Origin: Stomoxys calcitrans
Lineage: Eukaryota > Arthropoda > Insecta > Diptera > Muscidae
DNA length: 64,000 bases
Assembly (NCBI RefSeq): GCF_963082655.1
Contig: NC_081553.1
Span: 157,953,441-158,017,440 of the forward strand
Reading direction: 5' to 3'
The notes beneath the pieces are model-generated. The model ran no database searches, was not told the DNA's origin, and saw only the letters and a list, made by a program, of their open reading frames with translations. Position 1 is the first letter of the stretch. Each line of letters opens with the position of its first letter. This document shows positions 33,606 to 45,080 of this stretch, in pieces. The position numbers and the translations under genes are program-made.

Positions 33606-34545
33606 TAAAAACAGGTAAAAAAGCGTTAAGTTCGGCCGGACCGAACTTTGCATACCCACCACCTCGGGTATATATATAAACCCCCTTTCATCAATATCCG
33701 GTGAAAATTGCATACCTTATGTCCCATAGCAGTTATATCGAAATATGAACCGATTTGGACCAAATACTAATAAGTACAAGTCACTGTTCAATTGTGTGTA
33801 GCAAAATATTGGACTTTTTAGTAACTATATCTAAAAATAAACCGATCTGAACCACATACAATATGGATGTCGAAAAGCCTAACATAACATGTGTCAAATT
33901 TCAGTTAAATCGGATTGTAAATGCGCATTTTTTTGGGGCCAAGACTTTAAATTGAGATATCGGTCTATATGGCAGTGATATGCAAATCTTGATCGATCTA
34001 GACCAAATTGCAGAAATATGTGGAGAAGCTCAACTTAACTCTCTGTCCCAAATTTCTGCAACATTGAAAAATAAATGCACCTTTTATGGGCCCAAAACAT
34101 TAAATCTAGAGATCGGTCTATATGGCAGCTATATCCAAATCTGAACCGATCTGAGTGAAATGGAAGAAGGTTGTCGAAGGGCCTAACACAACTCACTGTC
34201 CCAAATTCAGCAAAATCGGATAATAAATGTGGCTTTTATTGGCCTAAGACCCTAAATCCGCGGAACGGTCTATACGGGCGCTATATTAAGATATAGTCCG
34301 ATATAGCTTCGAACTTAACCTGCTTATGGACAAAAAAAGAATCTGTGCAAAGTTTCAGCTCAATATCTCTATTTTTAAAGACTGTAGCGTGATTTCAAAA
34401 GACAGACGGACGGACATTTCTAGATCGTCGTAGATTTTTACGCTGATCAAGAATATATATTTTATAGGAAATGGATATTTCGATTTGTTGCAAACGGAAT
34501 GACAAAATGAATATACCCCCATCCTCCGGTGATGGGTATAAAAAT
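33606..34545 (+). mobile_element. Mini-me-like retroposon, second copy
   Basis: Starts AAACAGGTAAAAAAGCG with TTCGGCCGGACCGAA, repeats CGGTCTATATGGCAG(C/T) body units about every 160 bp, carries a short AGACAGACGGACGGACAT tract near 34402, then GATCAAGAATATATAT, and ends GATGGGTATAAAAATG. Compared with the copy at 23225 the body units are more diverged and the GACG tract is shorter. Confidence 0.75.
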
Positions 34546-34675
34546 GAATGAAAACCAAAAGCAATAAAATACATAAACGTTTATGTAAGATACTCGATCA
34601 GGACCGCTAACATTTGATTCTTTCGACATCAAAATCAAATGATTTTATAAAAGGAATATCTGATTTCTATGTATT

Positions 34676-34796
34676 GGCTGGTCTATGTTCGTTTTTCACA
34701 GTTGAAAACACATGTTTTTCGCCATTACTTTTTGAAACAAAATTCAATGGTACCATAATACTTTTTGCGAAAAGCGAACATAGTACTTTATAGACG
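34676..34796. mobile_element. Gamma MITE, short copy
   Basis: Left GGCTGGTCTATGTTCGTTTT and reversed right AAAGTACTATGTTCGCTTTT are inverted and match at most positions. 121 bp, no coding capacity. Confidence 0.65.
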
Positions 34797-34816
34797 AACA
34801 AATTTGTGATCCTGTA

Positions 34817-35415
34817 GGGTGATATTTTAACTTTCCATTTTTTAACACACTATATATTTCTGCTATTAACTGAAATGAAAAAAAAATTTCTTCAACATTA
34901 AAAGTTGTGGCCAAAACCATATTTACCTTGAAAATAACAAAAAATATGACCAAATATAAAAGCCATTGTAATGTTTTTTATTAATCCTGTTTTTGTAATT
35001 TTATACGAAGTCTGTACAAAAATTTTGCGAATTTTTGCTTTTCTTAAGAAAGTATTTATTTATTCATGATTACCGGTTCAGCTGGTTTGACATAATGAAA
35101 ACCATTAAACAATAGAACAGTTATAAAATGCTTCAAAATTTATTTTAGATATTATATAGTGTGATATTTTAATAATAATGAATAGGTTAGCATCGTCTTT
35201 ACATCATCCATGCAATACGGTATTGTTTTCTCCCACACCGAATGGTAATAAATATTCTAACAGTGTACACTCCAAATATGGATAGGTTTCTTAAAGTGTC
35301 TGAAATATAAAAACATACGTTATATTCAGTAAGTGAGCCATGGAGGTAAATGAAATGTTTGGTTAAAATCACATCTATCTTAAAATGAACAAAGTGACCA
35401 AATAGAACTTCATAG
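34817..35415 (+). repeat. Scaffold repeat, units 7 and 8 (head to tail)
   Basis: Cores at 34817 and 35159, 342 bp apart. Unit 7 has CTTGAAAATAACAA near 34931, GACCAAATATAAAAGCC near 34955, then the inter-unit block ACCATTAAACAATAGAAC at 35101 leading into unit 8. Unit 8 is interrupted after AATAATGAATAGG by a foreign ~100 bp and ends with AACAAAGTGACCAAATAG near 35388. Confidence 0.8.
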
Positions 35416-35416
35416 T

Positions 35417-35495
35417 ACCAACCGTATTGCCGAGTCCGAACGTTTTGCCGCAGAGCGACACCACTTTGCAGAGAAGTTTACACGGCTGATTACCT
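35417..35495 (-). mobile_element. SINE body fragment
   Basis: TTGCCGAGTCCGAACGTTTT, GCGACACCACTTTGCAGAG and AAGTTTACA match the reversed SINE body. No head or tail. Confidence 0.6.
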
Positions 35496-35859
35496 AAGGT
35501 AATATTGCAATGTGGTCATTTGTTAACCGATTTACTCGAAATATGGCAGGAAGGATTTCTTTACGACTCTTGATATTACTGGTGAATTTTATAGAAATCG
35601 GTTCGGATTTAAATATAGCTTCCATATATCTACACCTTGCTTCGCTTTTTAAGTTTAGTTAGCATTTATGTAGTCAGATTTGAATTAAAGGTGCCACCAA
35701 TGGGAAGAATTTAAATGAACACTAGATATACTTTTAAGCGTGATGTACATGTGTGCATATTTTTTTATGAAGATTTGGCCCATTTAGCATTTAATAGCTG
35801 TCAACATTGGTTTCTCCAATGTCGGAATTTCGGAAAACCCTATAAACACTCTGTTTATG
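35496..35859. other. Unassigned spacer
   Basis: No supported feature; the 79-codon frame at 35715-35954 has no domain. Confidence 0.3.
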
Positions 35860-36870
35860 ATATCACTAGTATACGCCCGGTCGCTTCGCTGTCCCCGATG
35901 GTACACCCAATGTCAAGGTGTAACTGTATCGTAATTTTAAAAGCTTTTACCTAATCCGTAAAGAAAGTAACACTTTGTAAGTTTAAGTGCCCTAATATAC
36001 AAATCCCAAATCACAAAAATATTCAATTCAAATATCAAAAAAATATTCTAGGCGGCCGAATATACTCTCATGTACCTGTATCCCAAATTTCAGAGCTCTA
36101 GCTCAGTTCGTATGGAATGTAAAATTTTTTAAAATTCGTCTGTTTAGGTACTAAACCTAAATAGACGAATTTTAAGAAAATCCCCTAGTTGTCCAATATA
36201 CACCGTCAAGTTGTAACTGTGTCCTAATGAATGAAACCTTTTGCACAACCAGTATAGAATGTACCAAATAGTACCAATTGCAGCACTATAGTACGTTTTC
36301 TTCCACATCTGGTAAGATTTGGTACCGAATATTCAAATTTTTCAAGATCACGATCTTGTTAACCGTTCGCTGTGGAAGAAGATAAGCTATTTTGTACAAT
36401 TTTATCATTTTTGGCACCAAAATAATCAAAAAATATATTTTACTCACCCATCATATATTTCCTAGTTGTACCTAATTGTCAAATTTCAGAGCTCTAGCTC
36501 TATCCGTAAAGCAAGTACCAAATGCGGTACTAAAAGTACGTTTTCTGATGTTTTGAGAACAACTCTTCACATATTTTTCCCAACCCCAATTTTACGCAAC
36601 ATGAATTTAAAAGTTTTAGCTTTATTTGTCCGTTCTTTTCCATGTTTACACATTCACCATTTCGTACTATTTGGTACCTTTTAGTACCTTAATGCACGAA
36701 TATCACAAAATCCCGTCTTATCACGAGCCTATGACCCAAAACCAACATTTGTGCCAAGTTTCATGATCCTAGCTTTAGCTGTTTGGGCTAGACGTTGATT
36801 AGTCAATCGGTCTGCCAGTCACAAAGTTATCGCTCTTTTATATATATAGATTGGGAATCTGTGGAGTTAA
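35860..36870 (+). repeat. Diverged ~275-bp tandem units rich in GGTACC-like words
   Basis: Landmarks AATTTCAGAGCTCTAGCT at about 36092 and 36480, and GTCAAGTTGTAACTGTGTCC-like phrases near 35910 and 36205, recur. Words such as GGTACCAAAT, GTACTAAAAGTAC and GGTACCTTTTAGTACC are frequent. The right end carries CAGTCACAAAGTTATCGCTC then TATATATATAGAT, common at the end of non-coding dipteran repeats. No coding content. Confidence 0.5.
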
Positions 36871-37009
36871 GTCATTTCGTATTATTTTATACTTTTAGTG
36901 GTACTCCACCTAAATTTTCTCGTACCTATGTTGAGTCTAAATGGTACATACATACATATGATTGTACAACAAAATTAGGGTCTATATTACATGGTATATA
37001 GGTGTATTG

Positions 37010-37445
37010 TACATGTCGTGTGATACAAATGAAACTAACATACGAAAATCACTTTTCAAAATAACACATGTAGTTTTTGGTTTAGAGCGTGTTCTATTCC
37101 TTCTGACAAAAACATAAAGAAATTGGCTGTTTTTGTTGTCAGTCGAATGAACGCAACCTCAAATTAAATTGTTTTCAAATATTTATGATTTAACCACCAT
37201 TTTCACAACCTCCACCTCTAAATGTCAACAAAAATATACCACCTTCTTTTCCTATGTAAACACTTTTACATCTCTAAAATTTTACTTCCATTAGGTGCCA
37301 ACGTACTACATGTTCTTTTCTTATGACATGTCAAATTTTGCATTGTCAAAGTCGCACACATAGTGTAATACGAATGAAACCAAAACATAAAAATCACTTT
37401 TCAAAATATCACTGTTATTTTTTCGATTAGAGCGGTAAAACATAC
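37010..37445 (+). mobile_element. MITE-like repeat mu, copy 1
   Basis: Two direct related blocks, ATCACTTTTCAAAATA at about 37048 and 37390, flank a middle with AGAGCGTGTTCTATTCCTTC and AAACATAAAGAAATTGGC. The middle matches the reverse complement of 43430-43540. Non-coding. Confidence 0.6.
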
Positions 37446-37482
37446 ACTTTCATTCGTAGTTACTTTACTTTACTTTAATTGG

Positions 37483-39010
37483 CTATGACAGAATATTTCT
37501 TCCACTAGCCGAACGTAGAATAGCGTTCCAAGCGCCTCGATCTTCTGCGCTCATTCTAAAATCTCTGACACCAAGTTTCGAGGTGTCTCCCACAACTTGA
37601 TCTTTCCATCGGGCTTTTGGTCTTCCCGGTTTGCGTGTACCACCGTGTTTGCCTTCAAAAGACTTCTTTGCTGGAGCTTCTTCATCCATTCTGACAACAT
37701 GACCTAGCCAACGAAGCCGTTGTATTTTGATGCGTGTAACTATGCTATCGTCGTCATACAGCTCGTGGTTCATACGTCGCCTATATTCTCCGTTAACGCA
37801 AACTGGTCCATATATTTTACGAAGAATCTTTCTCTCAAATACTCCAAGCACTGCCTCATCTGCTTTCACAAGTACCCATGCTTCAGAACCATATAACAGC
37901 ACGGGTAGTATCAGTGTCTTGTAAAGTGCAGTCTTCGTCTGTCGAGAGATGGCCTTGTTTCTTAACTGCTTACTTAGTCCAAAGTAGCATCTATTTGCCA
38001 GTATTATTCTTCGCTTTATCTCAAGACTGGTGTCATTCGTTTCGGTTACGGCGGTGCCGAGGTAGATAAAGTTACTGACTATCTCAAAGTTGTGGTTCCC
38101 AACTCTCTCCATGTTCTTTATCTGCTCGGTTGTACAAGGCTTTTTGGGAGTGGAGACCATCCATTTCGTCTTATCTCCATTTACTGCCAGACCCATTTTC
38201 ACTGACTCTCTTTCGATTCTTTCAAAGGCTGCAGTTACTACTTCCGGTGACCGACCTATGATATCGATATCGTCGGCATAGGCAAGTACCATGTGCTCTC
38301 TTGTGATTAGTGTGCCATATCTATTCACTTCTGCATCTCGTATAATCTTCTCCAGCAGGATATTAAAGAGATCACACGATAGGCTGTGTCCTTGTCTGAA
38401 ACCTCGTTTGGTATTTAATGGTTCGGAGAGATTCTTTCCTATTCTTACTGAGGAACGCGTATCAGCAAGTGTCATCCTGCAGAGACTTATTAATTTTGCA
38501 GGGATACCAAACTCAGACATGGCTTGAAATACCTTTAAACGTAAAGGAGTATCGAAGGCGGCTTTGTAGTCAACAAAGAGGTGGTAGGTGTTGATTTGTC
38601 CTTCTCTGGTCTTTTCCAGGATTTGGCGCAGTGTGAATATCTGGTCTAGGGTGGATTTACCAGGTCTAAAGCCGCATTGATAGGGCCCAATTATCTCATT
38701 GACTTTGGGTTTCAATCTTTCACACAGTGCGCTCGAGAGTATGTTGTATGCGATGGGGAGGAGACTTATTCCTCTGTAGTTGGCACATTCCGTCTTGTCT
38801 CCTTTCTTGTGTACGGGACATAGTATGCTGAGGTTCCAATCATCGGGTATGCGTTCTTCTAGCCAGATTGCGTAGATAAGCTGATGCATACGCCTTATCA
38901 GCGTGTCGCCTCCGGTCTTAAATAGTTCAGCGGGTAACCCGTCGGCTCCTGCTGCTTTGTTGTTCTTTAGTCGGGTTACTGCTACTTGGACCTCATTTTG
39001 ACTAGGAGGT
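37483..39010 (-). pseudogene. RTE reverse transcriptase (longest open frame of the window)
   Basis: The open frame runs from just after a stop near 39014; the first Met of the 468-codon stretch is at 38889 and is not the true start, because NNKAAGADGLPAELFKTGG lies upstream in frame. Motifs counted from that Met: NYRGISLLP (38-45), FVDYKAAFD with catalytic Asp 107, RQGHSL (165-170), and LAYADDIDIIGRS with the YADD box at 204-207. The C-terminus has RLRWLGHVVRMDEEAPAKKS and GRPKARWKDQV, typical of RTE. RQGHSL replaces the usual RQGDSL. RT activity requires the fused endonuclease, which is out of frame, so it is classed as a pseudogene. Confidence 0.9.
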
Positions 39011-39669
39011 TACCTTTCTATACCATCATCAGGGATTGGTTCTGCGGTATCCTCTTCGCCGCCAACATCGGACACTAGCAGTTAGGTAAAATGTTCTTTC
39101 CATATCCTCAGCATGTTGTCTGTGTCAGTTACCAGATTTCCTTCTTTGTCTCTGCAGGAGGATGTGCCTGCACCAAAGCCATCGGTTTGTTGTTTAATTC
39201 TTTGGTAGAATTTCCGGACTTCATTCTGACTCCTGTACATCTCAATTCGCTCGCACTCACGTCTTTCCATTTCCTTTTTCTTTCTGCGGAATAGACGTTT
39301 CTCCTCTCTCCTTTTCTCCCGACACCTCTCCTTCATCTGGCGCGTTGCTACTGATTGCAGGGTTGCTTTATATGCCGCATTCTTGGCTTCAGTAGCATCT
39401 CGACACTCTTGGACGTACCATGGGTTTTTTAAAGGAGGCTTCCGCTACCCAAGTACGGATTTCGCGGCATTTTCCATGGAGTGGGCAATAGTTTGCCACT
39501 GCGCCATTATATAATCGGAGCAAGGAGTGCTTTCATCAAGCAGTTGGGTCAGTCGAGTGGAGTATGCCGCTGCCATTTGTTGTGTCTGCAGCTTTTCAAT
39601 GTCCAGCTTCCGTGCAGTGTCAGATCGTACTTTCCTCGCTATGTTCAAACCTTTGCTGCAACAAGGTAA

Positions 39670-40453
39670 TGATCCGAATCTATATTCGCTCCACGGATCG
39701 ATCGTACATCTAACACGTTGGATGAATGCCTTCCATCTATCACAACGGGATCAATTTGGTTTCTCGTGTTTTGATCGGGTGACAGCCATGTGGCTTTGTA
39801 GATATTTTATGTTGCAATCTGGTGCTACTAACTACCATGTTTTTTGCCGCGGCAAAATCTATCAGCCTCAACCCATTACTGGACGTTATCTCGTGGAGGC
39901 TAAACTTTCCGACTGTTGGACCAAAAATTTCTTCCTTCCCTATTTTCGCATTAAAATCTCCCAGAACGATTTTAATATCATGGGCGGGGCAGCGGTCATA
40001 TTCTCTCTCCAGGCGCTCGTAGGAAATATCCTTGGTCTGCTCGTCTTCCGTCGGGGCATGGGCACAAATAAGACTGATGTTGAATAATTTGGCTTTTATG
40101 CGGATTGTGGCTAGCCTCTCATCCACCGGAGTAAAGCTGGAGACTAGGTGTTTCAGTCTTCGACTAACCACAAATCCGCAGCCAAATTCATGCCTCGTGT
40201 TATGGCAGCTATAGTATAGTTCGTCACCGTTTGGTGTTGTAGTGACGCCATTCCCAGTCCATCGCACTTCCTGTAAGGCGGTTATGTCTGCCTTGTACTT
40301 CTCTAATACATCCGCCAGCGCGTATATAGTATATACCTTCCCTATAAAGAGTGCGGACATTCCAGGTGCAGATCCGCAAATCATGGTCCTTGTTTCGTTT
40401 GCGTGGGTCGTCAACGTTGGGGGGTCGGTTTTTACTATTCCTTTGTTACTCAT
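39670..40453 (-). pseudogene. RTE APE-type endonuclease, frameshifted
   Basis: Motifs in order: ADITALQEVRWTGNG (the catalytic Glu motif LQEVRW), CGFVVSRRLKHLV, ICAHAPTEDE and IVLGDFNAKIG (GDFN), all diagnostic of APE-like endonucleases that nick the target. After HKISTKPHGCHP the frame shifts near 39765; the correct continuation, VVIDGRHSSNVLDV and NIDSDHYLVAAKV with the SDH motif, lies in another frame to about 39670. The antisense 186-codon frame at 39527-40087 is a shadow. Confidence 0.9.
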
Positions 40454-40738
40454 AGTAGTTCTATGTTTTCCGGGGGCGGGTTACTGGCCCAGCGCCCCAA
40501 CCGCATGGGTTTGTGGGATTGCATGTATCCGTCGTTATGGCGAGCCGCTTGCTCCAAGATCCGACGCTCGCCGCCAGCCGCCCCTAACCTGGGAACAGAC
40601 GCTGATGTTGGCCATTGGTTATTTGAAGGCGCCAATAACTCGCCTTGTCATCTCGAGTATCATTGGCACTCAGTATTTAGTTAAGAGCCAGTGCCACCTG
40701 ACTCCTCACTGAGACTCTCCTCATTCTCCTCTCCTCAT

Positions 40739-40902
40739 TGCAAGAGAAAATTCTCCAATGACTGTTACCCAAAGAAAATTTCATTTGAGCTTCGCACCTT
40801 CAGCGAAATTTTCGGTAACGGCACCGGTAACGAAATTTCGTTAAGGATATGTCAATGCAATTCTTATAGCAATCAGAGGTTCATATTGCGCTTAAAGTTG
40901 TA
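40739..40902 (+). mobile_element. Alpha MITE, half copy B
   Basis: CAAAGAAAATTTCATTTGAG, GCGAAATTTTCGGTAACGG and GGATATGTCAATGCA are the right half of alpha, ending GCTTAAAG. It abuts the 5' end of the RTE element. Confidence 0.75.
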
Positions 40903-41094
40903 AGAAATATATGCGACTATTTTACTACTTTATAAACAAATAATATTCAGTTTCTTCTGTGAAATATAGATACTAGTTTACATTTATTTTTCATATTCTC
41001 TTATGGGAAACCATCTGAAATTTCTCATTATCTCATTCATTGGGTACAATAAAAAAGAGTAAACATGTCAAGTTCTTAGCTTGGACAAGGACAA

Positions 41095-41660
41095 TGGATA
41101 AAAATTGCTATGCTATTGGAGCTATAGCTGGTTGTGGACCAATTTTTGGATATTGGAGACCGTTGTAGAAGTCTTTGCGATAAATTTCAGCCAATTCATT
41201 TAAGAATTGCGTCCTTTAGGAACTTAAGAAGTAAAATCGAGATATTTGTTTATATGGGAACTGTATCAAGCTACAGACCATATTTAATGAGAAAAGCCGT
41301 TGTACAAAATTTCAGCCAAATCGGATAAGAATTGCGCCATTTAGGGGCTCAAGAAATATAATCGGGAGATCTGTTTATAAGGGAGCTATAGCAGATGCAC
41401 AGTTATTGAAAACCATAACAAAAAAACCTCATACAAAATAATAATAATCAAAAATCAAGATCCAAGATTGGTCTATATGGCCGCTATATCAGGTTATGAA
41501 CCGATTAGAACCATACTTAGTACAGTTGTTGAAAGCTTCAACCAAATCGAATATTAATTACGTCCTCTAGAGGCTCAAGAAGTCAAGATCCGAGATCGGT
41601 TTATGTAGCAGCATATCAGGTTATGAACCGAACGTGAAATTGAAGCAGTATCGGCCGATT
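41095..41660 (+). repeat. Mini-me-like body array, degenerate
   Basis: Repeats of TAAGAATTGCG..., TTTAGGGGCTCAAGAA and GATCGGTTTATGTAGCAG, spaced about 150 bp, match the 153-bp units at 23.6-24.4 kb. Ends not preserved. Confidence 0.6.
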
Positions 41661-41989
41661 TATGCTAGCGTGCCCCCATGGAAAAGAAATCGAGTTCCAC
41701 ACATATTGGCATCGAACATTCCTTCACAGCAATAAAGAATTTCATTGATATCCAAAACCGTTTTTGTTTTATTAAAAAAAAAAGCCCTATTAGTGCGAGA
41801 AACGAGAAACGCGAACACTTTTACACCTTTTCCTTCCCGAGACAATAATATTATGTTAATGGCTATATTCCAAAGTAGAGGAAAACGTATACCTCCTTGA
41901 AGTATTCCTCTGCTGATCTATATTTTTTGATATAAATATCCCAAGGCTACCGTAAGTTATATTTTACTAATTGAGTACTTTCTTACGGT
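41661..41989. other. Unassigned spacer
   Basis: Contains an inverted pair CTTACGGTA/TACCGTAAG near 41948-41993 and no coding signal beyond a 61-codon chance minus frame. Confidence 0.3.
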
Positions 41990-42480
41990 AGTGTTAATGC
42001 CCAGAAACTCCAGCTCCTTTATGATTGACATCGGTTTTACATTATTGAAAGCACCTTCAATGAAACTCTAGCATTGTATATTCCTTGATAGCGAGAGAAC
42101 CCTCTACGTAGGCGACAAACTCGTGAAGGGCTGGTTCAGTGGACTTGCCCTTACCATATGCATGCTGTTGCCGAGACAGGTGATCTCCAGAAATCTTTGC
42201 CCTTAGACATGTTTCTATCAACCTCTCGAGTCTTCAGCGTAAAGTATGACATATTAATAGGACGAAAATCTTTCGCCTTCGCGTGGAAAGGTTTTCCTGC
42301 TTTTAACTTAACCTGCAATATCTTATAGTCCCTCCATCCCACAGATATATACGACATGCTACTACAAACGGAAAATATCTCCCTAAAATAAGGGGCCAAC
42401 CTATCGGATACAACTTGTAAGTTCCTCAGACAAGTGTTCAGAAACAACCGATGAGTTGTCTGCTGATTCCCCAACCACAC
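41990..42480 (-). pseudogene. LINE reverse transcriptase fragment (I/R1/LOA group)
   Basis: Minus-strand frames contain DFRPINMSYFTLKTREVDRN (the RPIS-L-S-LLKT-E motif) near 42270-42210. Shifted frames follow with a GK-STEP-like region and then LAIKEYTMLEFH near 42080, where intact elements have the first catalytic Asp. Broken by several frameshifts and stops. No YADD, RNase H or 3' tail is attached. Confidence 0.7.
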
Positions 42481-42744
42481 CGTTTCTAGACCTTTAGTTT
42501 CAACTTGTTAAATCCGTAGGATACAACTCCTTCAGACTGCGAGTCAGCCGGAGTTTAGTTGAAATCCTGCATGTCTCCGGTCGCCATCAGCCTCATCGCA
42601 ATCTTCCAGTCAGTGGTTGAAAGATTGGGATTACAGACCCTTTGTCTCCCAAGTATGGATTCAGGATCTGAGAAAGCGCATGCCACTGGTCGAGAAGGAA
42701 TATCTTCCTTCTTGACTAAATCCAGTGCTGCTGGAACTTTGAGG
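42481..42744. other. Coding-like segment, unassigned
   Basis: The 98-codon plus frame 42559-42855 covers this region and part of the RTE leader. No domain recognised. Confidence 0.3.
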
Positions 42745-42990
42745 TCCGATGTGTGTGGTGTTCATTGCTGTCACAAGAAGCTGCAACAACAGTCGCGGAC
42801 AATCAGCGGCATCGAGCGGAGAGTCTCAGTGAGAGGCCTGTTGCACAAATACTGAGTGCCTATGTTGCTTGATATGACAAGGCGAGTTATTGGCGCCTAT
42901 ATAATAACCAATGGCCAGCTTGTTCCCGTGGCGATCGGTCCTTTGGACCGGAACGAGATTGAGGATCGCTACCTGCACATGAAAATGTGG
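42745..42990 (+). pseudogene. RTE 5' leader fragment
   Basis: GACAAGGCGAGTTATTGGCG near 42878 is the reverse complement of the leader at about 40626-40645, and AACCAATGGCCA near 42906 also matches. GAGAGTCTCAGTGAG near 42819 likewise matches the leader start near 40711. It extends with GGAACGAGATTGAGGATCGC. Only the non-coding 5' part is present. Confidence 0.65.
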
Positions 42991-43204
42991 CTACAAAAAC
43001 AACAACAAACGCAGTGTTGCATTTGAATTTCGAAGGAGATTTGCTGAAAATCTTCTCAAATAAATGGATTTGCTCCTACTGAAAATGTATGGGAAACCTC
43101 GTTGCAAAACACGATATTTCTGACCACAATATATATGCTGAACACAATAAAATACAGATCACAATAAACAAAGCTGTCAAAAACATCCCTGTTAACAAAT
43201 GCAA

Positions 43205-43575
43205 ATCACTTGAATCGTAGTGCAATACATCATGTATGTCATGATGCAGTACATCATGTGTGTCAAAATTGTTAATTTACATACCATTCATCACTTTTGC
43301 TCACACTTGTATGTTATTTTCCTATGACATAACCTAAAAATGTGAGCAACAGCTGATGTTTTTTATGCGAACACATTGTTAGAGTTGTGAGAAAGTCGGT
43401 TAAATCATTAAGCTGTGAAAACAATTTAATATGGGTTTGCTTCATTCGACTGACAGCAAAAAACAGATGATTTCTTTATGTTTTTATCAGAAGGAATAGA
43501 GCACGCTCTAATCGCTCAAATAGCATGTGCCAATTTGAAAAAAGATTTTCATTCGTTAGTTTCATTCGTGATATG
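43205..43575 (-). mobile_element. MITE-like repeat mu, copy 2
   Basis: Reverse complement shares GAGCGTGCTCTATTCCTTCT, AAACATAAAGAAATCATCTG and GTCAGTCGAATGAA with 37078-37160. It is bounded by TTCATTCGTGATATGAAC near 43562. A CATCATGTATGTCATGATG inverted motif lies near 43228. Confidence 0.6.
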
Positions 43576-43666
43576 AACTTTTATAAATTCAAATGAAAAA
43601 CAATCTTTTCCATATCAAATAAGTTATTGAAACATTGTTGTAGTACTATATAACATTGCCTTAATA

Positions 43667-43773
43667 CTGGTACTATGTTCGCTTTTCACGAAATTTTTTC
43701 GTGATTAATTTTTTAGACAATAGACTTTAAAGCAAAAAACATGTGTTTTCGACTGTGAAAAACGAACACCAGC
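43667..43773. mobile_element. Gamma MITE, short copy
   Basis: CTGGTACTATGTTCGCTTTT at the left and, reversed, AGCTGGTGTTCGTTTTTCAC at the right; 107 bp. Confidence 0.65.
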
Positions 43774-43899
43774 TATTAGTACATTCTCTAAGTAACAAAA
43801 TACTTATATTAAATATTTATAGTTTCATTCCATTTCAGTCTCATTAACGTGTGGGTATGTGTAGATTGCAAATTGTTGATTCTATAAAATTTTATTTTG

Positions 43900-44587
43900 T
43901 TGACCCACTGCATTCTAACCTAGAGGGTAGTACTATATTCGCTTTTAGCGAAATTTTTTCATGAATACTTTTTTAAGATAATAGATTTTGAAGCAAAAAA
44001 AATTGCTGATTTCATTAAGTAGGACATTCCCTCATTACTTATGAACAAATTTTTATAAAAAGTATTATGTTATAATTGAGATTTTTGTATTGTTTCAAAA
44101 AAGTAACCGTGAAACACATGTATTTTTACCGGTGAAAAGCGAACATAGTTAGTACCAGCCAAAATTTTGATCTTCAAATTAAAAATGACTGTGGTAATAA
44201 TAAATCAGAATACCAAATTCATCAAATATTAACAATAAATAAAAAGGTTGTTTTGTTACCGCTGAAATTAGTGTGACATTTTAATAGTAAAAGAAGCCTG
44301 CTACGCACCATACATACCTGTAACTGTATTGTCTCGCGCTTCCCTAGAAAATAAATAAAATTAAAAAAAGGTGATTCAAAATCAATACATTATTATGAAA
44401 ATGAACTTGAAAATAAGAGAGAGACCAAATACTCATATCATTCATTCGTCTTCATTGACATCAATGTGGAGACTTATAGCTGCCCATATACATATATGTA
44501 TTCAACGACACTTATAGCAAAAAGGTTTGCTACAGGAAATAAAAAAGACAGACCTGACTGCTATTTCAACTATAAAAATTTGCTGTT
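43900..44587 (+). repeat. Scaffold repeat, unit 9 with embedded gamma MITE
   Basis: GACCCACTGCATTCTAACC at 43902 (3' block of the previous unit) is followed by the gamma MITE 43926-44160, then AATATTAACAATAAATAAAA near 44226 and the core GTGTGACATTTTAAT at 44271, then CTTGAAAATAAG near 44403, GACCAAATACTCATATCA near 44424 and TGACATCAATGTGGAG near 44457. Confidence 0.75.
43926..44160. mobile_element. Gamma MITE, long copy (235 bp)
   Basis: Left GGTAGTACTATATTCGCTTT; reversed right GGCTGGTACTAACTATGTTC. The interior, ACATTCCCTCATTACTTATG and AGTATTATGTTATAATTGAG, is shared with 54452-54652. No coding frame. Confidence 0.75.
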
Positions 44588-44885
44588 TTTTATAAAGGGC
44601 AGTATGCAACTCTGGCATTAACATATACTAAGCGAAATTTTTGTAATCGATACCGTTACGGAAAACTTCGCTTGCAGGTTAGCAGCTGAAATAAAGTTTT
44701 CTTTGCATAGCAGGGTGATATATTAGACATTGGACAATTTTTCTTGCAATTACGAATGAAAATGTATGCATCGTTGGGTCCATGCAACATGAAATAAAAT
44801 TGTTTGCAAAAAAATGTTTAATTTGAGTACATATTACATAAAAATTATTAAAAATTTTGTAGTCCACACAACTATTTAACATTCG
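44588..44885 (-). mobile_element. Alpha MITE, copy C
   Basis: AAGGGCAGTATGCAACTCTG, then CGATACCGTTACGGAAAAC, CTTGCAGGTTAGCAGCTG, GCAGGGTGATATATTAGACA and CAATTACGAATGAAAATG. It lacks the last ~70 bp of the family. Confidence 0.8.
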
Positions 44886-44924
44886 ACTTAGGAACAGGGA
44901 TACTTCCAAGATATATTCATGTAT

Positions 44925-45080
44925 TACTTGCAGGATCAGTTGCCCAACAACAAAATATTGAATGCACTATCTGTGAAACTCAGTAGTATAAGTGCAACGC
45001 TGATTTTGAGAATGTTACTAGTTCGCGCCATTTTTCGTTAGTTGTGTGTGTTATTGTTCTTAACTATAATCACAGACAAT
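44925..45080 (+). mobile_element. Beta MITE, partial copy
   Basis: CAGTTGCCCAACAACAAAAT, GAATGCACTATCTGTGAAA and TTACTAGTTCGCGCCATTTT match the left two thirds of the beta element at 46276 (reversed). Truncated on the right. Confidence 0.7.

Larger units (their letters stand above)
37457..40735 (-). mobile_element. RTE-type LINE, nearly full length, frameshifted
   Basis: Minus-strand order: 5' leader (40735 to about 40453), APE-type endonuclease (40453 to about 39670), linker, reverse transcriptase and C-terminal domain (to 37483), then a TAAAGTAAAGTAAAGT microsatellite tail at 37457-37475. About 3.3 kb, the usual size of RTE elements. At least one frameshift in the endonuclease near 39765, stops in the linker including TAA near 39014, and frame changes near 39440 and 39080 make it inactive. 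Elsewhere in the window the same family left a 3' fragment at 5413 and a 5' fragment at 42745. Confidence 0.9.

Noticed and set aside
39527..40087. A 186-codon plus frame
   Set aside because: It is antisense to the RTE endonuclease, whose motifs on the minus strand are clear.
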